DNA of 46,360 nt. Source: CBCXVS01 sp965178525. Its GTDB lineage: Bacteria; Tectomicrobia; Entotheonellia; Entotheonellales; Entotheonellaceae. Each line of letters starts with the position of its first letter. Position 1 is the first letter of the stretch. The stretch covers positions 1 through 46,360 of the forward strand of contig CBCXVS010000014.1 in assembly GCA_965178525.1 (NCBI GenBank). Reading direction: 5' to 3'. Shown piece after piece: positions 34,464-43,334 of this stretch. The position numbers and the translations under genes were made by a program. The notes beneath the pieces are model-generated. The model had not been told where the DNA came from. It worked only from the letters and a program-made list of their open reading frames with translations, and did not search any database.

Positions 34464-36233
34464 TTACTGGGTCATCAAGGGAGATTCGTAGCGCTGCATA
34501 GCCCGCGGTACCCACCACTCCAACTGCCGTGGTCCGGCTGGATACAGCTTGACGTTGTGAACACGTTGGGCGACGGCCAACACGGCTTTGCGGATAAATA
34601 AGAAGGTATAAGGTTGTTCATCATTCAGAATCTGCTGGAATTCCCGGTAGAGCTCGATACGCTTCTGGGGGTCGAACGTTCGCCGGTTTTCTTCGAGGAG
34701 GGCATCAGATCGCGCATGGTGAAAACTGATGGCATTGGAGCCTTTATTGGCCGACTGTGATGAGTGCCAGACTTGGTAGCCGTCCGGTTCCGTGACGGGC
34801 ATAGCCCAGCCGAGAATCATGGCGTCGAATTTGTGATTGCGTACATCATCGAGATAGATGGTCCAATCGAGCTGGCGCACGGTCGCCGCGATACCATGTT
34901 TTTTCAGCTCGTCCTGCAGGACTAAGGCCACATTCTTACGGATGTCATTACCAGAGTTGAATTTGATTTCGAAGCGGAACGGCGTGGTCTTGCCGTCCAT
35001 GACCTTGTCGAGGACGCTGTCGCCATCTGTGTCCTGCCAACCCGCTTCGCCGAGGAGTTGCCGCGCTTTTTGCGGGTCGTAAGGGTGACTGTAGAGGGTT
35101 TTGTCATACTCGGGGCGGAAGAGATAGACCGGTCCGTCTACCACCTCACCCAGTTCGAACAAGATCGTTTTGACCATTTGCTGCCGGTTGGTCAGATAGG
35201 TCATCGCCTGGCGGACCCGCTTATCACGAAAGATCGGATGCACGTTGTTCCAGCCGATGTAGGTGTAGCCCGGTCTAAAGTAGAGATGTTTGGCAAATTT
35301 TTTGCCGAAGCGTTTGCTCTTGGTTTGGCGCAGATGCTGCAACGGCTGTAAAACCATGGTGTCGAGTTCGCCCGCTTTTAGGGCCACGAGGGCGGCTGCC
35401 TGGTTATTCAGCACACGCATCACACGCTTGTCGATGTACACCTGGTCGATGCCCGCTTTTCCACGGCCCCAATGGTTCGGATCTCGCACCAATACCACCT
35501 CCTGGCCGGTTTTCCAGTGTTGCAACTTGTAAGGCCCGCTTCCCATCGGATTCCGCGAGAAATTTTTGTTGAAGTGCTCGGCAAATTTTTGCGCCTTCTC
35601 CACTTCGGGAGACGATTCCTTGGCGCTCGGGTTCATCGCGTCCAGTTGCTCGACACTGAGCGTATCGAGGCGTCCCTCGGGATCGTAATAATGCCGTGGC
35701 AGAACTTCGAAGCCCCCCAAGATGGACTCATTACGGAAGTAGGGCGCCTTGGCGCTGAGGCGGAGGGTCCAATCGTCGATGAGTTCGGCTTTCACCAGGG
35801 ATCGATAGTAGACGCGGCGGAATGGCGCATTGACCCAAGGGTTCTTGATGGTCTTGAGACTCAAGAGGAGGTCCTGGCCGGTGACGGGCTTGCCGTCCTG
35901 AAAATGCGCGTCGCGTCGCAGCGTGAACGTATACGTCAGTTTGTCTTCTGAAATCTGCGGCCGCTCTGTCGCCAGGTAGGGTTTAATCTCTAGCGTTTGG
36001 GGATCACGCGTTAGCAGGCTTTCAAAGACATAACCCAAGATGCTAGAGGAGGTGGCGTCGTTACTGGTCAGGGGATTGAGGCTCTCAGGATCGCTGAGGA
36101 TGTGAGACACAAGCCAGTCGCCTGTATCCGGCTGATCCTCTGCCCGCACGCGGGGGTCGCTGCATACCAGTACGATAAGGGCTGCCATGAGCCATAGATG
36201 GGTCGGCCATCCTGACCGTGGAGTGCCGCGCAT
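34464..36233 (-). CDS. Peptide ABC-transporter periplasmic substrate-binding protein
   Basis: A class C (DppA/OppA/YejA-like) solute-binding protein of 589 residues. The start at ATG 36233 has a GGAGGAG site and gives a normal signal peptide (residues about 1-31, hydrophobic LWLMAALIVLVCS, cleavage after VRA). The mature part shows ILSDPESLNPLTSNDATSS, GYVFESLLTRDPQTLEIKPY, YTFTLRRDAHFQDGKPVTGQ, and later TNRQQMVKTILFELGEVVDG. It should deliver peptides or similar oligomers to the permeases downstream. Ligand is not deducible. An ATG at 36248 overlapping the ribosome-binding site is rejected. The upstream acyl-CoA synthetase stop is about 32 bases away. Confidence 0.92.
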   Translation of the reverse strand: MRGTPRSGWPTHLWLMAALIVLVCSDPRVRAEDQPDTGDWLVSHILSDPESLNPLTSNDATSSSILGYVFESLLTRDPQTLEIKPYLATERPQISEDKLTYTFTLRRDAHFQDGKPVTGQDLLLSLKTIKNPWVNAPFRRVYYRSLVKAELIDDWTLRLSAKAPYFRNESILGGFEVLPRHYYDPEGRLDTLSVEQLDAMNPSAKESSPEVEKAQKFAEHFNKNFSRNPMGSGPYKLQHWKTGQEVVLVRDPNHWGRGKAGIDQVYIDKRVMRVLNNQAAALVALKAGELDTMVLQPLQHLRQTKSKRFGKKFAKHLYFRPGYTYIGWNNVHPIFRDKRVRQAMTYLTNRQQMVKTILFELGEVVDGPVYLFRPEYDKTLYSHPYDPQKARQLLGEAGWQDTDGDSVLDKVMDGKTTPFRFEIKFNSGNDIRKNVALVLQDELKKHGIAATVRQLDWTIYLDDVRNHKFDAMILGWAMPVTEPDGYQVWHSSQSANKGSNAISFHHARSDALLEENRRTFDPQKRIELYREFQQILNDEQPYTFLFIRKAVLAVAQRVHNVKLYPAGPRQLEWWVPRAMQRYESPLMTQ

Positions 36234-36265
36234 TGTCTTCTCCTCCATGAGAACACCCTAATCCA

Positions 36266-37879
36266 TTAGTGAATGCGACTGGCGTAGCCTTGCCAATCCT
36301 TCTCTCGCAGCTCAAACTTTTTAATTTTGCCGGTCGAGGTTTTCGGCAGCTCGCCGAACTCGACGGCTTTGGGACACTTGAAATGCGCCAGGCGATCCCG
36401 GCAAAAATGAATGATGTCGTCCGCCGTCGGCTGCGTCCCCGGTTTCGGGGTCACGAACGCCTTGGGCACTTCACCCCATTTCTCATCCGGTATGGCAATC
36501 ACCGCCACTTCCTGCACCTCAGGGTGTTGGTAGATCGTGTTTTCGACCTCGATGGTCGAGATGTTTTCCCCACCACTAATAATGATATCCTTTTTCCGGT
36601 CGCGCAGCTCGATATACCCGTCCGGATGCATGATGGCAAGGTCGCCGCTATGGAACCAGCCACCGCGAAACGCTTCGTCCGTCGCCTCGGGTTGCTCGAA
36701 ATAGCCGCGCATGACGTTATTGCCGCGCATGATCACTTCACCCATGGTGGCCGCATCGGCGGGGATGTCCTGCATGTGCTCGTCGACGACCCGCATCTCT
36801 TCCGCAATGATGTACGGCACGCCCTGGCGCGCTTTCTTGCGGGCCTGCTCCTCTGACGGCAGGGCATCCCACTCCTCGTGCCAGGCACAAACGCTATGCG
36901 GACCGTAGGTTTCGGTCAGCCCATAGACATGAAAGATCTCCGCGCCCAGCGCTTCCATGTTGGCGATCACCGTGGGGGAGGGCGGCGCTCCGGCGGTGGT
37001 GACATGGAGCTTGCGGGGAAACTTGGCCGTTTGTGCCCGTGGATGACTGGTAAGGGTAATCAGCACGGTGGGCGCCCCATTCAAGTGGGATATTTGTTCG
37101 GCTTCGATGAGCCGAAAGACCTCCTCGGGATCGACGCGGCGCAGGCACACATGGGTACCGCCGACTGCCGTGACGCCCCAGGTGAAACACCAGCCATTGC
37201 AGTGGAACATGGGTAGGGTCCACAGATAAGTTGCCCGGCTGTTCAGTCCCACCTCCAATGCCTCTCCGAGCGCATTGAGATAGGCACTGCGATGCGTGTA
37301 CATGACGCCCTTGGGATTCCCCGTGGTGCCGCTGGTGTAGTTGATGCTAATCGGTTCGTTTTCGTCTTCGACCGGTTTGTCGAGCGGCTCATCTGAAGCG
37401 CTCGCCAGAAACGCTTCGTATTCCAAGCCCTCGAGTCCGTCGTGCCCGGTGCCGTCATCAATATTGACGACGGTTTCAAGGCGGGTCAATGGGTCACGAA
37501 TCGGTCGGACAAGCGCCGCGAATTCGGTATCGACACACAGGACTTTGGCGCCGGAGTGATTCAAAATATACGCAATTTCGGGCGAGGACAAGCGCGTGTT
37601 GATGGCGACGAGAATGCCACCAGCGAGTGGCACCCCATAATGGGCTTCCAACATCGGCGGGATGTTGGGACACAAAAACGCGACGCGATCGCCTTTGCTG
37701 ACGCCGATTTTCTGCAGGGCGGTGGCGAGACGGTTTACACGCTGCGCGAACTCGCCATAAGTGTACCGTGTGTCATTGTAAACCACCGCCATTTTGTTAG
37801 GAAAGACGTAGGCGCTGCGCCGTAAAAAGCTCAAGGGAGTCAAGGGCGTGTAGTTCACTGCTGGCTGGGGCATGGTCAT
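36266..37879 (-). CDS. Acyl-CoA synthetase (AMP-forming)
   Basis: The 537-residue enzyme activates a carboxylic acid as acyl-AMP and then acyl-CoA. Adenylate-forming motifs: YTSGTTGNPKGVMYTHR, TTAGAPPSP, HVYGLTETYGP, GGWFHSGDLAIMHPDGYIEL, DRKKDIIISGGENIS, and the C-terminal lysine motif LPKTSTGKIKKFELR. The N-terminus TPLSFLRRSAYVFPNKMAVV places it with the medium/short-chain acyl-CoA ligase branch that also contains plant AAE and DmdB-like enzymes; the acid is unknown. AGGAGG lies 7 bases before the ATG. It precedes the importer genes on the same strand and may act on an imported compound, which is speculation. Confidence 0.93.
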   Translation of the reverse strand: MTMPQPAVNYTPLTPLSFLRRSAYVFPNKMAVVYNDTRYTYGEFAQRVNRLATALQKIGVSKGDRVAFLCPNIPPMLEAHYGVPLAGGILVAINTRLSSPEIAYILNHSGAKVLCVDTEFAALVRPIRDPLTRLETVVNIDDGTGHDGLEGLEYEAFLASASDEPLDKPVEDENEPISINYTSGTTGNPKGVMYTHRSAYLNALGEALEVGLNSRATYLWTLPMFHCNGWCFTWGVTAVGGTHVCLRRVDPEEVFRLIEAEQISHLNGAPTVLITLTSHPRAQTAKFPRKLHVTTAGAPPSPTVIANMEALGAEIFHVYGLTETYGPHSVCAWHEEWDALPSEEQARKKARQGVPYIIAEEMRVVDEHMQDIPADAATMGEVIMRGNNVMRGYFEQPEATDEAFRGGWFHSGDLAIMHPDGYIELRDRKKDIIISGGENISTIEVENTIYQHPEVQEVAVIAIPDEKWGEVPKAFVTPKPGTQPTADDIIHFCRDRLAHFKCPKAVEFGELPKTSTGKIKKFELREKDWQGYASRIH

Positions 37880-38030
37880 GAGGCCACCTCCTGAGACGAT
37901 TTGTGTGAAACAGGGAACAATCCGTTGCCTGGAGGAGAGGAAAGGATACGCGAGCCTCTCCTTGTCTGTCTTCCTGAGCCTATGGCGCCATCGTGTAGCC
38001 TTTTATCGTAGTGCATCGCCAAGTGGGTTT

Positions 38031-38058
38031 CAAAGAAAAAGCCGCACACCGCAGCGGC
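38031..38058 (-). terminator. Rho-independent terminator after the tldD-pmbA-editing-domain operon
   Basis: On the minus strand GCCGC and GCGGC form a stem around an 8-base loop and are followed by TTTTTCTTTG. It lies 44 bases after the stop of the gene at 38102-38533, so it would end that operon before the acyl-CoA synthetase gene. Confidence 0.6.
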
Positions 38059-38101
38059 AAAGATGTGTGATGAGGCCGGAGGCATGGTGGGCGTGGTGAT
38101 A

Positions 38102-38533
38102 CTAGGCGGGATCTGCCGTAACGATGCGGGCCACCCGCGAGATCGGATGGCCCTTGGCGTCGATTTGCAAGGTGTTGAACCAGCCAAATGGCGTGCGGTA
38201 GCTGTGCAAATTCGCGTTGCTGAGCGCTTCATCCGTCCGGTCTAGAATATCGATGGCCACTTCGGGAGCGCTCAACGTCGCGAACAGGTGGGCGAAGGGG
38301 TGAAGCACCACGGTGGTGACGTTGAGCTGTGCACTGAGCTTGACGATTTCGGCTGCGGCGCGCTCGGCGACAAGATCAGGATCGCGTTCGTCCCCACGCT
38401 CCACGCTGGCCAGGACCACGAGTGCCTCGTCCACTTGCGTCACGGAATCGTCATAGTCTTCGTACACCTTGGAACGGCCTTTGGTGGTAATCGTACAGCA
38501 AAAGCTATTCACGTGGAGAATGAGAAATCGCAT
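38102..38533 (-). CDS. Stand-alone threonyl-tRNA synthetase editing domain (archaeal type)
   Basis: The 143-residue protein resembles the N-terminal editing domain of archaeal ThrRS, a D-aminoacyl-tRNA-deacylase-like fold that clears mis-acylated Ser-tRNA-Thr. Supporting segments: MRFLILHVNSFCCTIT start strand, EALVVLASVERGDERDPDLV, VVLHPFAHLFATLSAPEVAI, and YRTPFGWFNTLQIDAKGHPI. The HPFAHL and PFGW motifs are typical. Bacterial ThrRS has a different editing domain, so this is unusual in a bacterium. The ATG at 38533 has an AGGGGGA site and lies 11 bases after pmbA; an upstream in-frame start would overlap pmbA. It is the last gene of the tldD-pmbA operon. The editing substrate here is an inference. 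Confidence 0.8.
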   Translation of the reverse strand: MRFLILHVNSFCCTITTKGRSKVYEDYDDSVTQVDEALVVLASVERGDERDPDLVAERAAAEIVKLSAQLNVTTVVLHPFAHLFATLSAPEVAIDILDRTDEALSNANLHSYRTPFGWFNTLQIDAKGHPISRVARIVTADPA

Positions 38534-38544
38534 GCTTCCCCCTG

Positions 38545-39891
38545 TCAATTCCCCGCGACCGTCATCGTGCCAATCTTCAACGTTGGCGCCGTAATTTTGC
38601 GGCTCATGTCAAGGTCATTGCCGATCATTTCCACATCGTTCAGCATCTGGCGCAAATTTCCGGCAATGGTGATTTCCTCCACGGGGGAAGTCAGTTCACC
38701 GTTTTCGATCCATAGCCCCGAAGCCCCGCGCGAGTAATCGCCGGTCACGAGATTGACCCCGAAACCGATGAGTCCCGTGACGTAGAGCCCGTTGGGTACC
38801 GAGGCAATGATGTCTTCCGGGGCGTATGGGCCGGGTTCCAGATAAAAATTCGTCGGACTGACGCCAAGTGGCTCGCCCGCACTGCGAGCCGCATTGCCCG
38901 TCGAGCGCATGCCGAGCTTGCGCGCCGTGTAGGTGTCGAGCAAGTAATACTGCAAAATGCCATTTTCCACGACCGTCGTCCGGCGCGTCGGCAGGCCCTC
39001 CCCGTCAAACGGCTTGGATCCCAACACCGTAGGCAATGTGCCGTCGTCATACACTGTGACATGGTCCGGGGCAATACGTTTACCAAGGTGATCGAGCAAA
39101 AATGAGGCGCCGCGGTAGAGTGTTGAGCCTGAGACGGCAGAGCACAAATGCCCCAGCAAACTCGCGGCTACGGTGGGGGCAAAGATGACCAGAACCTTTT
39201 GCGTGGCGACCTTTTGTGCGCCTAAACGCCGTAGCGCGCGCCGCGCCGCTTCCTGACCGATAGCGGTTGGCGTATCCAAACGCGCCAGTTGGCGTGCGGC
39301 AGAATACCAGTAGTCCCGTTGCATACCGCTGTCATCGGAGGCAATGGGTACAACGGCGAGCTGTACCGATCCGGCACGGTATTGACCGAGAAAACCATGG
39401 CTGTTGGCGTAGAGAAGAGACGCCTCAGAACTACTATACTCGCCCCCCTCGGAGTTGGTGATACGACTGTCATACGCCAGCGCTGCCTGCTCTGCGGTGC
39501 GGGCCATATCGGTACGGTCTTCAAGTGGCACACGGCTTAAGGCGTCATCCCAGAGCTGAAGATCCGGGATGCTGCTGATCGTCTCCTCGGGCTCTGGCAG
39601 GCCGGCATAGTCATCGGCAGCCATGGCCTGGGCCAAGGCGCACGTGTCATCAAGGAGCTGTTTGAGCGAGGCCGCAGAAAAATCCGAAGTTGAAGTGGTC
39701 GCGGAACGCTGCCCAAAAAACAGCCTGAGTCCTAGGCGCTTGCGGTGGGCATGCTGGACTTTGTCTACTTCGCCCAAGCGTACTTCAACTTCGAATGACG
39801 TATTGTCCACGAGCAGAACATCACCGGCTGTAGCGCCTCGCTGGCGGGCTTGGGATAGCAGATCATGAACCAGGTTGGGATCAATGGCCAT
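38545..39891 (-). CDS. pmbA: PmbA/TldE-like subunit of the TldD/TldE metalloprotease
   Basis: PmbA (TldE) partners TldD in a protease that trims modified peptides such as microcin B17 and pyrroloquinoline quinone precursors. The 448-residue product shows the family C-terminal half: YDDGTLPTVLGSKPFDGEG, RRTTVVENGILQYYLLDTYTARKLG, STGNAARSAG, PNGLYVTGLIGFGVNLVTGD, SRGASGLWIENGELTSPVEE and AGNLRQMLNDVEMIGNDL. It lacks the HExxxH zinc motif, as TldE does. GGAGA lies 8 bases before the ATG. The tldD gene ends 83 bases upstream and the editing-domain gene follows. Confidence 0.93.
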   Translation of the reverse strand: MAIDPNLVHDLLSQARQRGATAGDVLLVDNTSFEVEVRLGEVDKVQHAHRKRLGLRLFFGQRSATTSTSDFSAASLKQLLDDTCALAQAMAADDYAGLPEPEETISSIPDLQLWDDALSRVPLEDRTDMARTAEQAALAYDSRITNSEGGEYSSSEASLLYANSHGFLGQYRAGSVQLAVVPIASDDSGMQRDYWYSAARQLARLDTPTAIGQEAARRALRRLGAQKVATQKVLVIFAPTVAASLLGHLCSAVSGSTLYRGASFLLDHLGKRIAPDHVTVYDDGTLPTVLGSKPFDGEGLPTRRTTVVENGILQYYLLDTYTARKLGMRSTGNAARSAGEPLGVSPTNFYLEPGPYAPEDIIASVPNGLYVTGLIGFGVNLVTGDYSRGASGLWIENGELTSPVEEITIAGNLRQMLNDVEMIGNDLDMSRKITAPTLKIGTMTVAGN

Positions 39892-39909
39892 TACGGGTCT
39901 CCAGAAAAG

Positions 39910-39942
39910 AGCTATTAGCTATTAGCTGTCAGCTGTTAGCTT
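39910..39942. repeat. Short AGCTATT/AGCTGTC repeat in the tldD-pmbA gap
   Basis: The gap between tldD and pmbA contains stuttering copies of AGCTATT and a palindromic AGCTGTCAGCT core, followed by CTTATAGCTTATAACTTATC. The related AGCTGACAGCT occurs at 13616-13626, so this may be a dispersed intergenic repeat of the genome. Confidence 0.5.
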
Positions 39943-39973
39943 GGGAAAAAACTTATAGCTTATAACTTATCGC

Positions 39974-41419
39974 TTACTGGGTTCCTCCAACGGTCAGGTC
40001 GTTGATCCGGATCGTCGGAAGCCCCACGCCAACGGGCACGGATTGGCCGTGCTTGCCGCAGGTGCCCACGCCGGTATCCAAGGCGAGATCGTTCCCCACC
40101 ATCGTGATGCGGGTCAACACATCCGGTCCATTGCCAATGAGGCTGGCGCCTTTGACTGGCCGGGTGACTTTGCCTTTTTCGATCAGATACGCCTCATTGG
40201 CCGAAAAGACAAACTTGCCGTTGGTAATATCGACCTGGCCGCCCCCGAACGAGACCGCGTGCAGGCCCGAGTCGACTGAGGCAAGAATCTCGTTGGGATC
40301 CGAATCGCCGCCGAGCATGAAGGTGTTGGTCATACGCGGCATGGGCATGTGCGCATAACTTTGGCGGCGGCCGTTACCCGTGGGGGGCACGCCCATCAGC
40401 CGGGCATTGAGCGTATCCTGCATATAACCACGCAAAATACCATCTTCCACCAAGACAGTACACGAGGTCGGCGTCCCCTCGTCATCCACATTGAGCGAGC
40501 CGCGCCGATGGGCGATGGCGCCGTCGTCAATCACGGTGCAGTGTTCAGACGCCACACGTTCGCCAATTCTGCCGCTGAAGGCCGAGAGCCCCTTGCGGTT
40601 AAAATCGCCTTCGAGGCCGTGCCCAATGGCTTCATGCAGCAAGATGCCGGGCCAGCCGGGACCCAGGACGACGTCCATGGCGCCAGCCGGAGCGTCGATG
40701 GCATCGAGATTCAAAATGGCACGCCGCGCCGCTTCCCGCGCGAAATCCAGGTAGTGATCATCCTCCAAAAGAAAGTCGTATTCGACTCGCCCCCCCCCGC
40801 CGGCACTGCCGCTTTGGCGATTGCCATTTTCCTCGGCGATACACATGACATTGAGGCGCAAGAGCGGACGCACGTCACCGACGACCAGCCCCTCGGCCGT
40901 CGCGATCAGGACCAGTTGATGGGAGCTGCTGAAGGAGGTTTGGACTTTGATGATCCGTGCGTCATAGCCACGGCAGAACGTGTCGATCTGTTGCAGCAGC
41001 TCGAGCTTTCGCGCCATGGGCACTTCCAGACCCGGCGTTTGCACGGGGTAGAGATCGTGCGCCGGCCCCCGAGCGCCCCGGATGGCGGCACGGCCTGTTT
41101 CCGTGCCGCTACTGGCAATCTGACGCGCGCTACCGGCGGCCAGCTCCAACGTCGGCACCGTAATCTCATCGGAGAAGGCATAGCCGGTTTTGTCCCCGGC
41201 AATGGCGCGTACCCCGACACCCTGATTGACGTGTTTCGAGGCCTGCTTGACTTCGCCCTCTTCCAGTGAGACCGCATCGCTGACGTCGTATTGAAAGTAG
41301 AGATCGGCATGGTCAATATGTGGACTCAGCGTTTGAGCGAGAATACGTTGCAGATGAGTCGCGTCCATGCCGTATTTTTGGTCAAAAAAATCTGCCGGCC
41401 TGGTAAGGGCGTGCGTCAT
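39974..41419 (-). CDS. tldD: TldD metalloprotease
   Basis: Catalytic subunit of the TldD/TldE protease. From the ATG at 41419 (AAGGAG 5 bases upstream) the protein has 481 residues, a typical TldD length; the longer open frame to 41506 adds 29 unrelated residues. The zinc motif HEAIGH (262-267) in LLHEAIGHGLEGDFNRKG is present, with the family segments DDEGTPTSCTVLVEDGIL, TPTSC, STGNG-like PTGNGRRQSYAHMPMPRMTN, DSDPNEILASVDSGLH and FSANEAYLIEKGKVTRPVKG. It is first in the operon with pmbA and the editing-domain gene. No microcin- or PQQ-type precursor was seen near it. Confidence 0.95.
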   Translation of the reverse strand: MTHALTRPADFFDQKYGMDATHLQRILAQTLSPHIDHADLYFQYDVSDAVSLEEGEVKQASKHVNQGVGVRAIAGDKTGYAFSDEITVPTLELAAGSARQIASSGTETGRAAIRGARGPAHDLYPVQTPGLEVPMARKLELLQQIDTFCRGYDARIIKVQTSFSSSHQLVLIATAEGLVVGDVRPLLRLNVMCIAEENGNRQSGSAGGGGRVEYDFLLEDDHYLDFAREAARRAILNLDAIDAPAGAMDVVLGPGWPGILLHEAIGHGLEGDFNRKGLSAFSGRIGERVASEHCTVIDDGAIAHRRGSLNVDDEGTPTSCTVLVEDGILRGYMQDTLNARLMGVPPTGNGRRQSYAHMPMPRMTNTFMLGGDSDPNEILASVDSGLHAVSFGGGQVDITNGKFVFSANEAYLIEKGKVTRPVKGASLIGNGPDVLTRITMVGNDLALDTGVGTCGKHGQSVPVGVGLPTIRINDLTVGGTQ

Positions 41420-41508
41420 GACCACTCCTTCTTGACGGAAGGCACCGCAGAAACGGACGTCCGCTTGGCTTATGCCTGGATGGCGTGTTGGCAGTATACT
41501 CTGCATTT

Positions 41509-41537
41509 ATGATAAGCGCAGTTCGTGGGGACTGCAA
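41509..41537 (-). promoter_or_regulatory. Possible promoter for tldD
   Basis: On the minus strand TTGCAG (41537-41532) and TATCAT (41514-41509) are 17 bases apart, about 90 bases before the tldD start. The -10 matches 5 of 6 consensus bases; the -35 is partial. Confidence 0.4.
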
Positions 41538-41622
41538 TATGTCGTATGCAGTTCGTGCGAGTTGCCTGGCGAGGCGCGGCGAGTGGGAAGGGGGGAGGCG
41601 GCGAGGCGGCGGGGAATATGCC

Positions 41623-42990
41623 TTACCATTCGGTAAGCCTATCGTCATCTGGCGGGACATCTTCGATGGTAAATTTGATGTGCGTGCCTTGACTGACTTG
41701 AGATTCCACCCAGATATGGCCGCCATGGCGTTCGACGGCCTTGCGACAGATGGACAGACCGATACCGGCTCCCTCATAGTCATCTTGACGATGGAGACGC
41801 TTGAACGGTGCAAAGATTTGCGTGTGGTATTCCGGTTTGATGCCAATGCCGTTATCGATCACACTCAGCGTCCACCGCCCATCCTGCTGAGCCGCGCTGA
41901 GATAAATTTCGCGCTGGGCGCTCTCGTTGAATGTGACGGCGTTTTCGAGCAGGTGCCGATAGAGCTGCGTGAGCATCATCCGGTCGCCACAGACGATGGG
42001 TAAGGGATCGCGACGGATGATCGCATCCGCAATGGGCCTGCTCTCCGTGAGCATGGCGACGGCCTGGTCGGCGCAGGTATCGAGCGCCACGCGTTCCCAA
42101 TGCATGACTGCATTTCCGGCGCGTGAAAGCAATAAGAGATTGTGCACCAACGTGTGCATGTGCTCAGCGGCTTTGGTGAGGAAGGTGAGCGCTTTGTCGG
42201 CTTTCCCGGGCAGGGCGTCGCCTAAGTCTTGACGCAGCATACGGCTGAAGGTCGTCAAATGGCGCAGGGGTTTTTGCAGGTCATGACTGGCGATATGGGT
42301 GAACTCGTCGAGTTCTGCATTTTTCTGGCGCAGGCTTTTGTTCATGCGGACAATTTTGGCGAGGGAACGGGCCAGCGCATCGGAGATACACACCCGATCG
42401 ATGCCCAGCGCAATACTGCCGGCAATCCAAGATAGGGCCTCTTGGGTGTTGTCGGTAAACGCCTCGCGCATAAAGAGAGCGAGCACGCCCACCAGTTCAT
42501 CTTCGACCGTCAGCGGATAGCCCGCAAACGCGCTGATCCCGGTGCGTGCTGCCCATGCCTGATCGCTGATCCGTGTGTCGCCCAGCACGTTGTTGGTAAT
42601 ATACGGTTGGCGCTCCTGAGCAATGAGGCCGATTTCCGACGTCCCAATCGGGACATGGCCTTGGGGACCATCCAGGTGGATATAGGTGCCGGCGCTTGCC
42701 TGCATCTCGAGCATATGGTTGTTGCTCTCGACGGTCCAGATGCAGGCGAGGACCGCGTTGAGATGGTCGACGATGGCTTCGACACAGCGTTGCAGGACGG
42801 TCCGCAAGGAATCGCTGCCGGCAAGAGCCGTGCCGACATCAGCGCTAAGGGCCAGCAAGCGGGTTTGTTCTCGCAGGGTGGTTTGGACCTGCTGGTGTTC
42901 CTCCGCAAGCGCTTGGAGGGCTGTAATCTGTCGCCGCATGTCTTCGAGTTCACTGATGAGGCCCTCGTTGGGGTAGGATTCGGCGTGCAT
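41623..42990 (-). CDS. GAF-domain sensor histidine kinase
   Basis: Soluble-looking two-component kinase of 455 residues without a membrane helix. Residues about 15-45 are a coiled coil, about 60-200 a GAF domain (VLACIWTVESNNHMLEMQAS, FAGYPLTVEDELVGVLALFM), then a HisKA domain with phosphorylation site His236 in DEFTHIASHDLQKPLRHLTT (phytochrome-like H-box), and a HATPase domain with N-box HLLENAVTF, G1 VIDNGIGIK, and G2 GAGIGLSICRKAVERHGG. No response regulator gene is adjacent, so its partner is elsewhere. GAAGGGA precedes the ATG. The 340 bases between it and the next gene (42991-43334) are AT-rich and hold no gene that I recognise. Confidence 0.92.
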   Translation of the reverse strand: MHAESYPNEGLISELEDMRRQITALQALAEEHQQVQTTLREQTRLLALSADVGTALAGSDSLRTVLQRCVEAIVDHLNAVLACIWTVESNNHMLEMQASAGTYIHLDGPQGHVPIGTSEIGLIAQERQPYITNNVLGDTRISDQAWAARTGISAFAGYPLTVEDELVGVLALFMREAFTDNTQEALSWIAGSIALGIDRVCISDALARSLAKIVRMNKSLRQKNAELDEFTHIASHDLQKPLRHLTTFSRMLRQDLGDALPGKADKALTFLTKAAEHMHTLVHNLLLLSRAGNAVMHWERVALDTCADQAVAMLTESRPIADAIIRRDPLPIVCGDRMMLTQLYRHLLENAVTFNESAQREIYLSAAQQDGRWTLSVIDNGIGIKPEYHTQIFAPFKRLHRQDDYEGAGIGLSICRKAVERHGGHIWVESQVSQGTHIKFTIEDVPPDDDRLTEW

Positions 42991-43334
42991 GGATTCCCTT
43001 CGGCATTATTGCCTCATGTAAAGAAAAATATGATATGTGTTTGATGGCTTGTATCAGAAAATGACGGTGTCTTCTGCTCAACGAAGAGAGAGATTGTCAG
43101 GAATGACATGGCAAAATAGATAGGCAAATTAAGTATAATTCATTGTTTTTAAACACATTTTTGTGATGTGTTTCGGAGCCTACCATCTATCGGCATGCCT
43201 TCTGTAAAACTTGAGATCGCTTCATGAGGGGAGATAATCGTGTAGTTTCCGATATTTCGAGGACTTGGTGCGATAGAGTTGATGACGTGTGAGCACGCGT
43301 TCCACGCTGGAGGATTGGATAGGAGGTATCTCGT

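Noticed and set aside
40349..41269. Long plus-strand ORF opposite tldD
   Set aside because: Antisense to a complete TldD with its HExxxH motif; composition is typical of a shadow frame.
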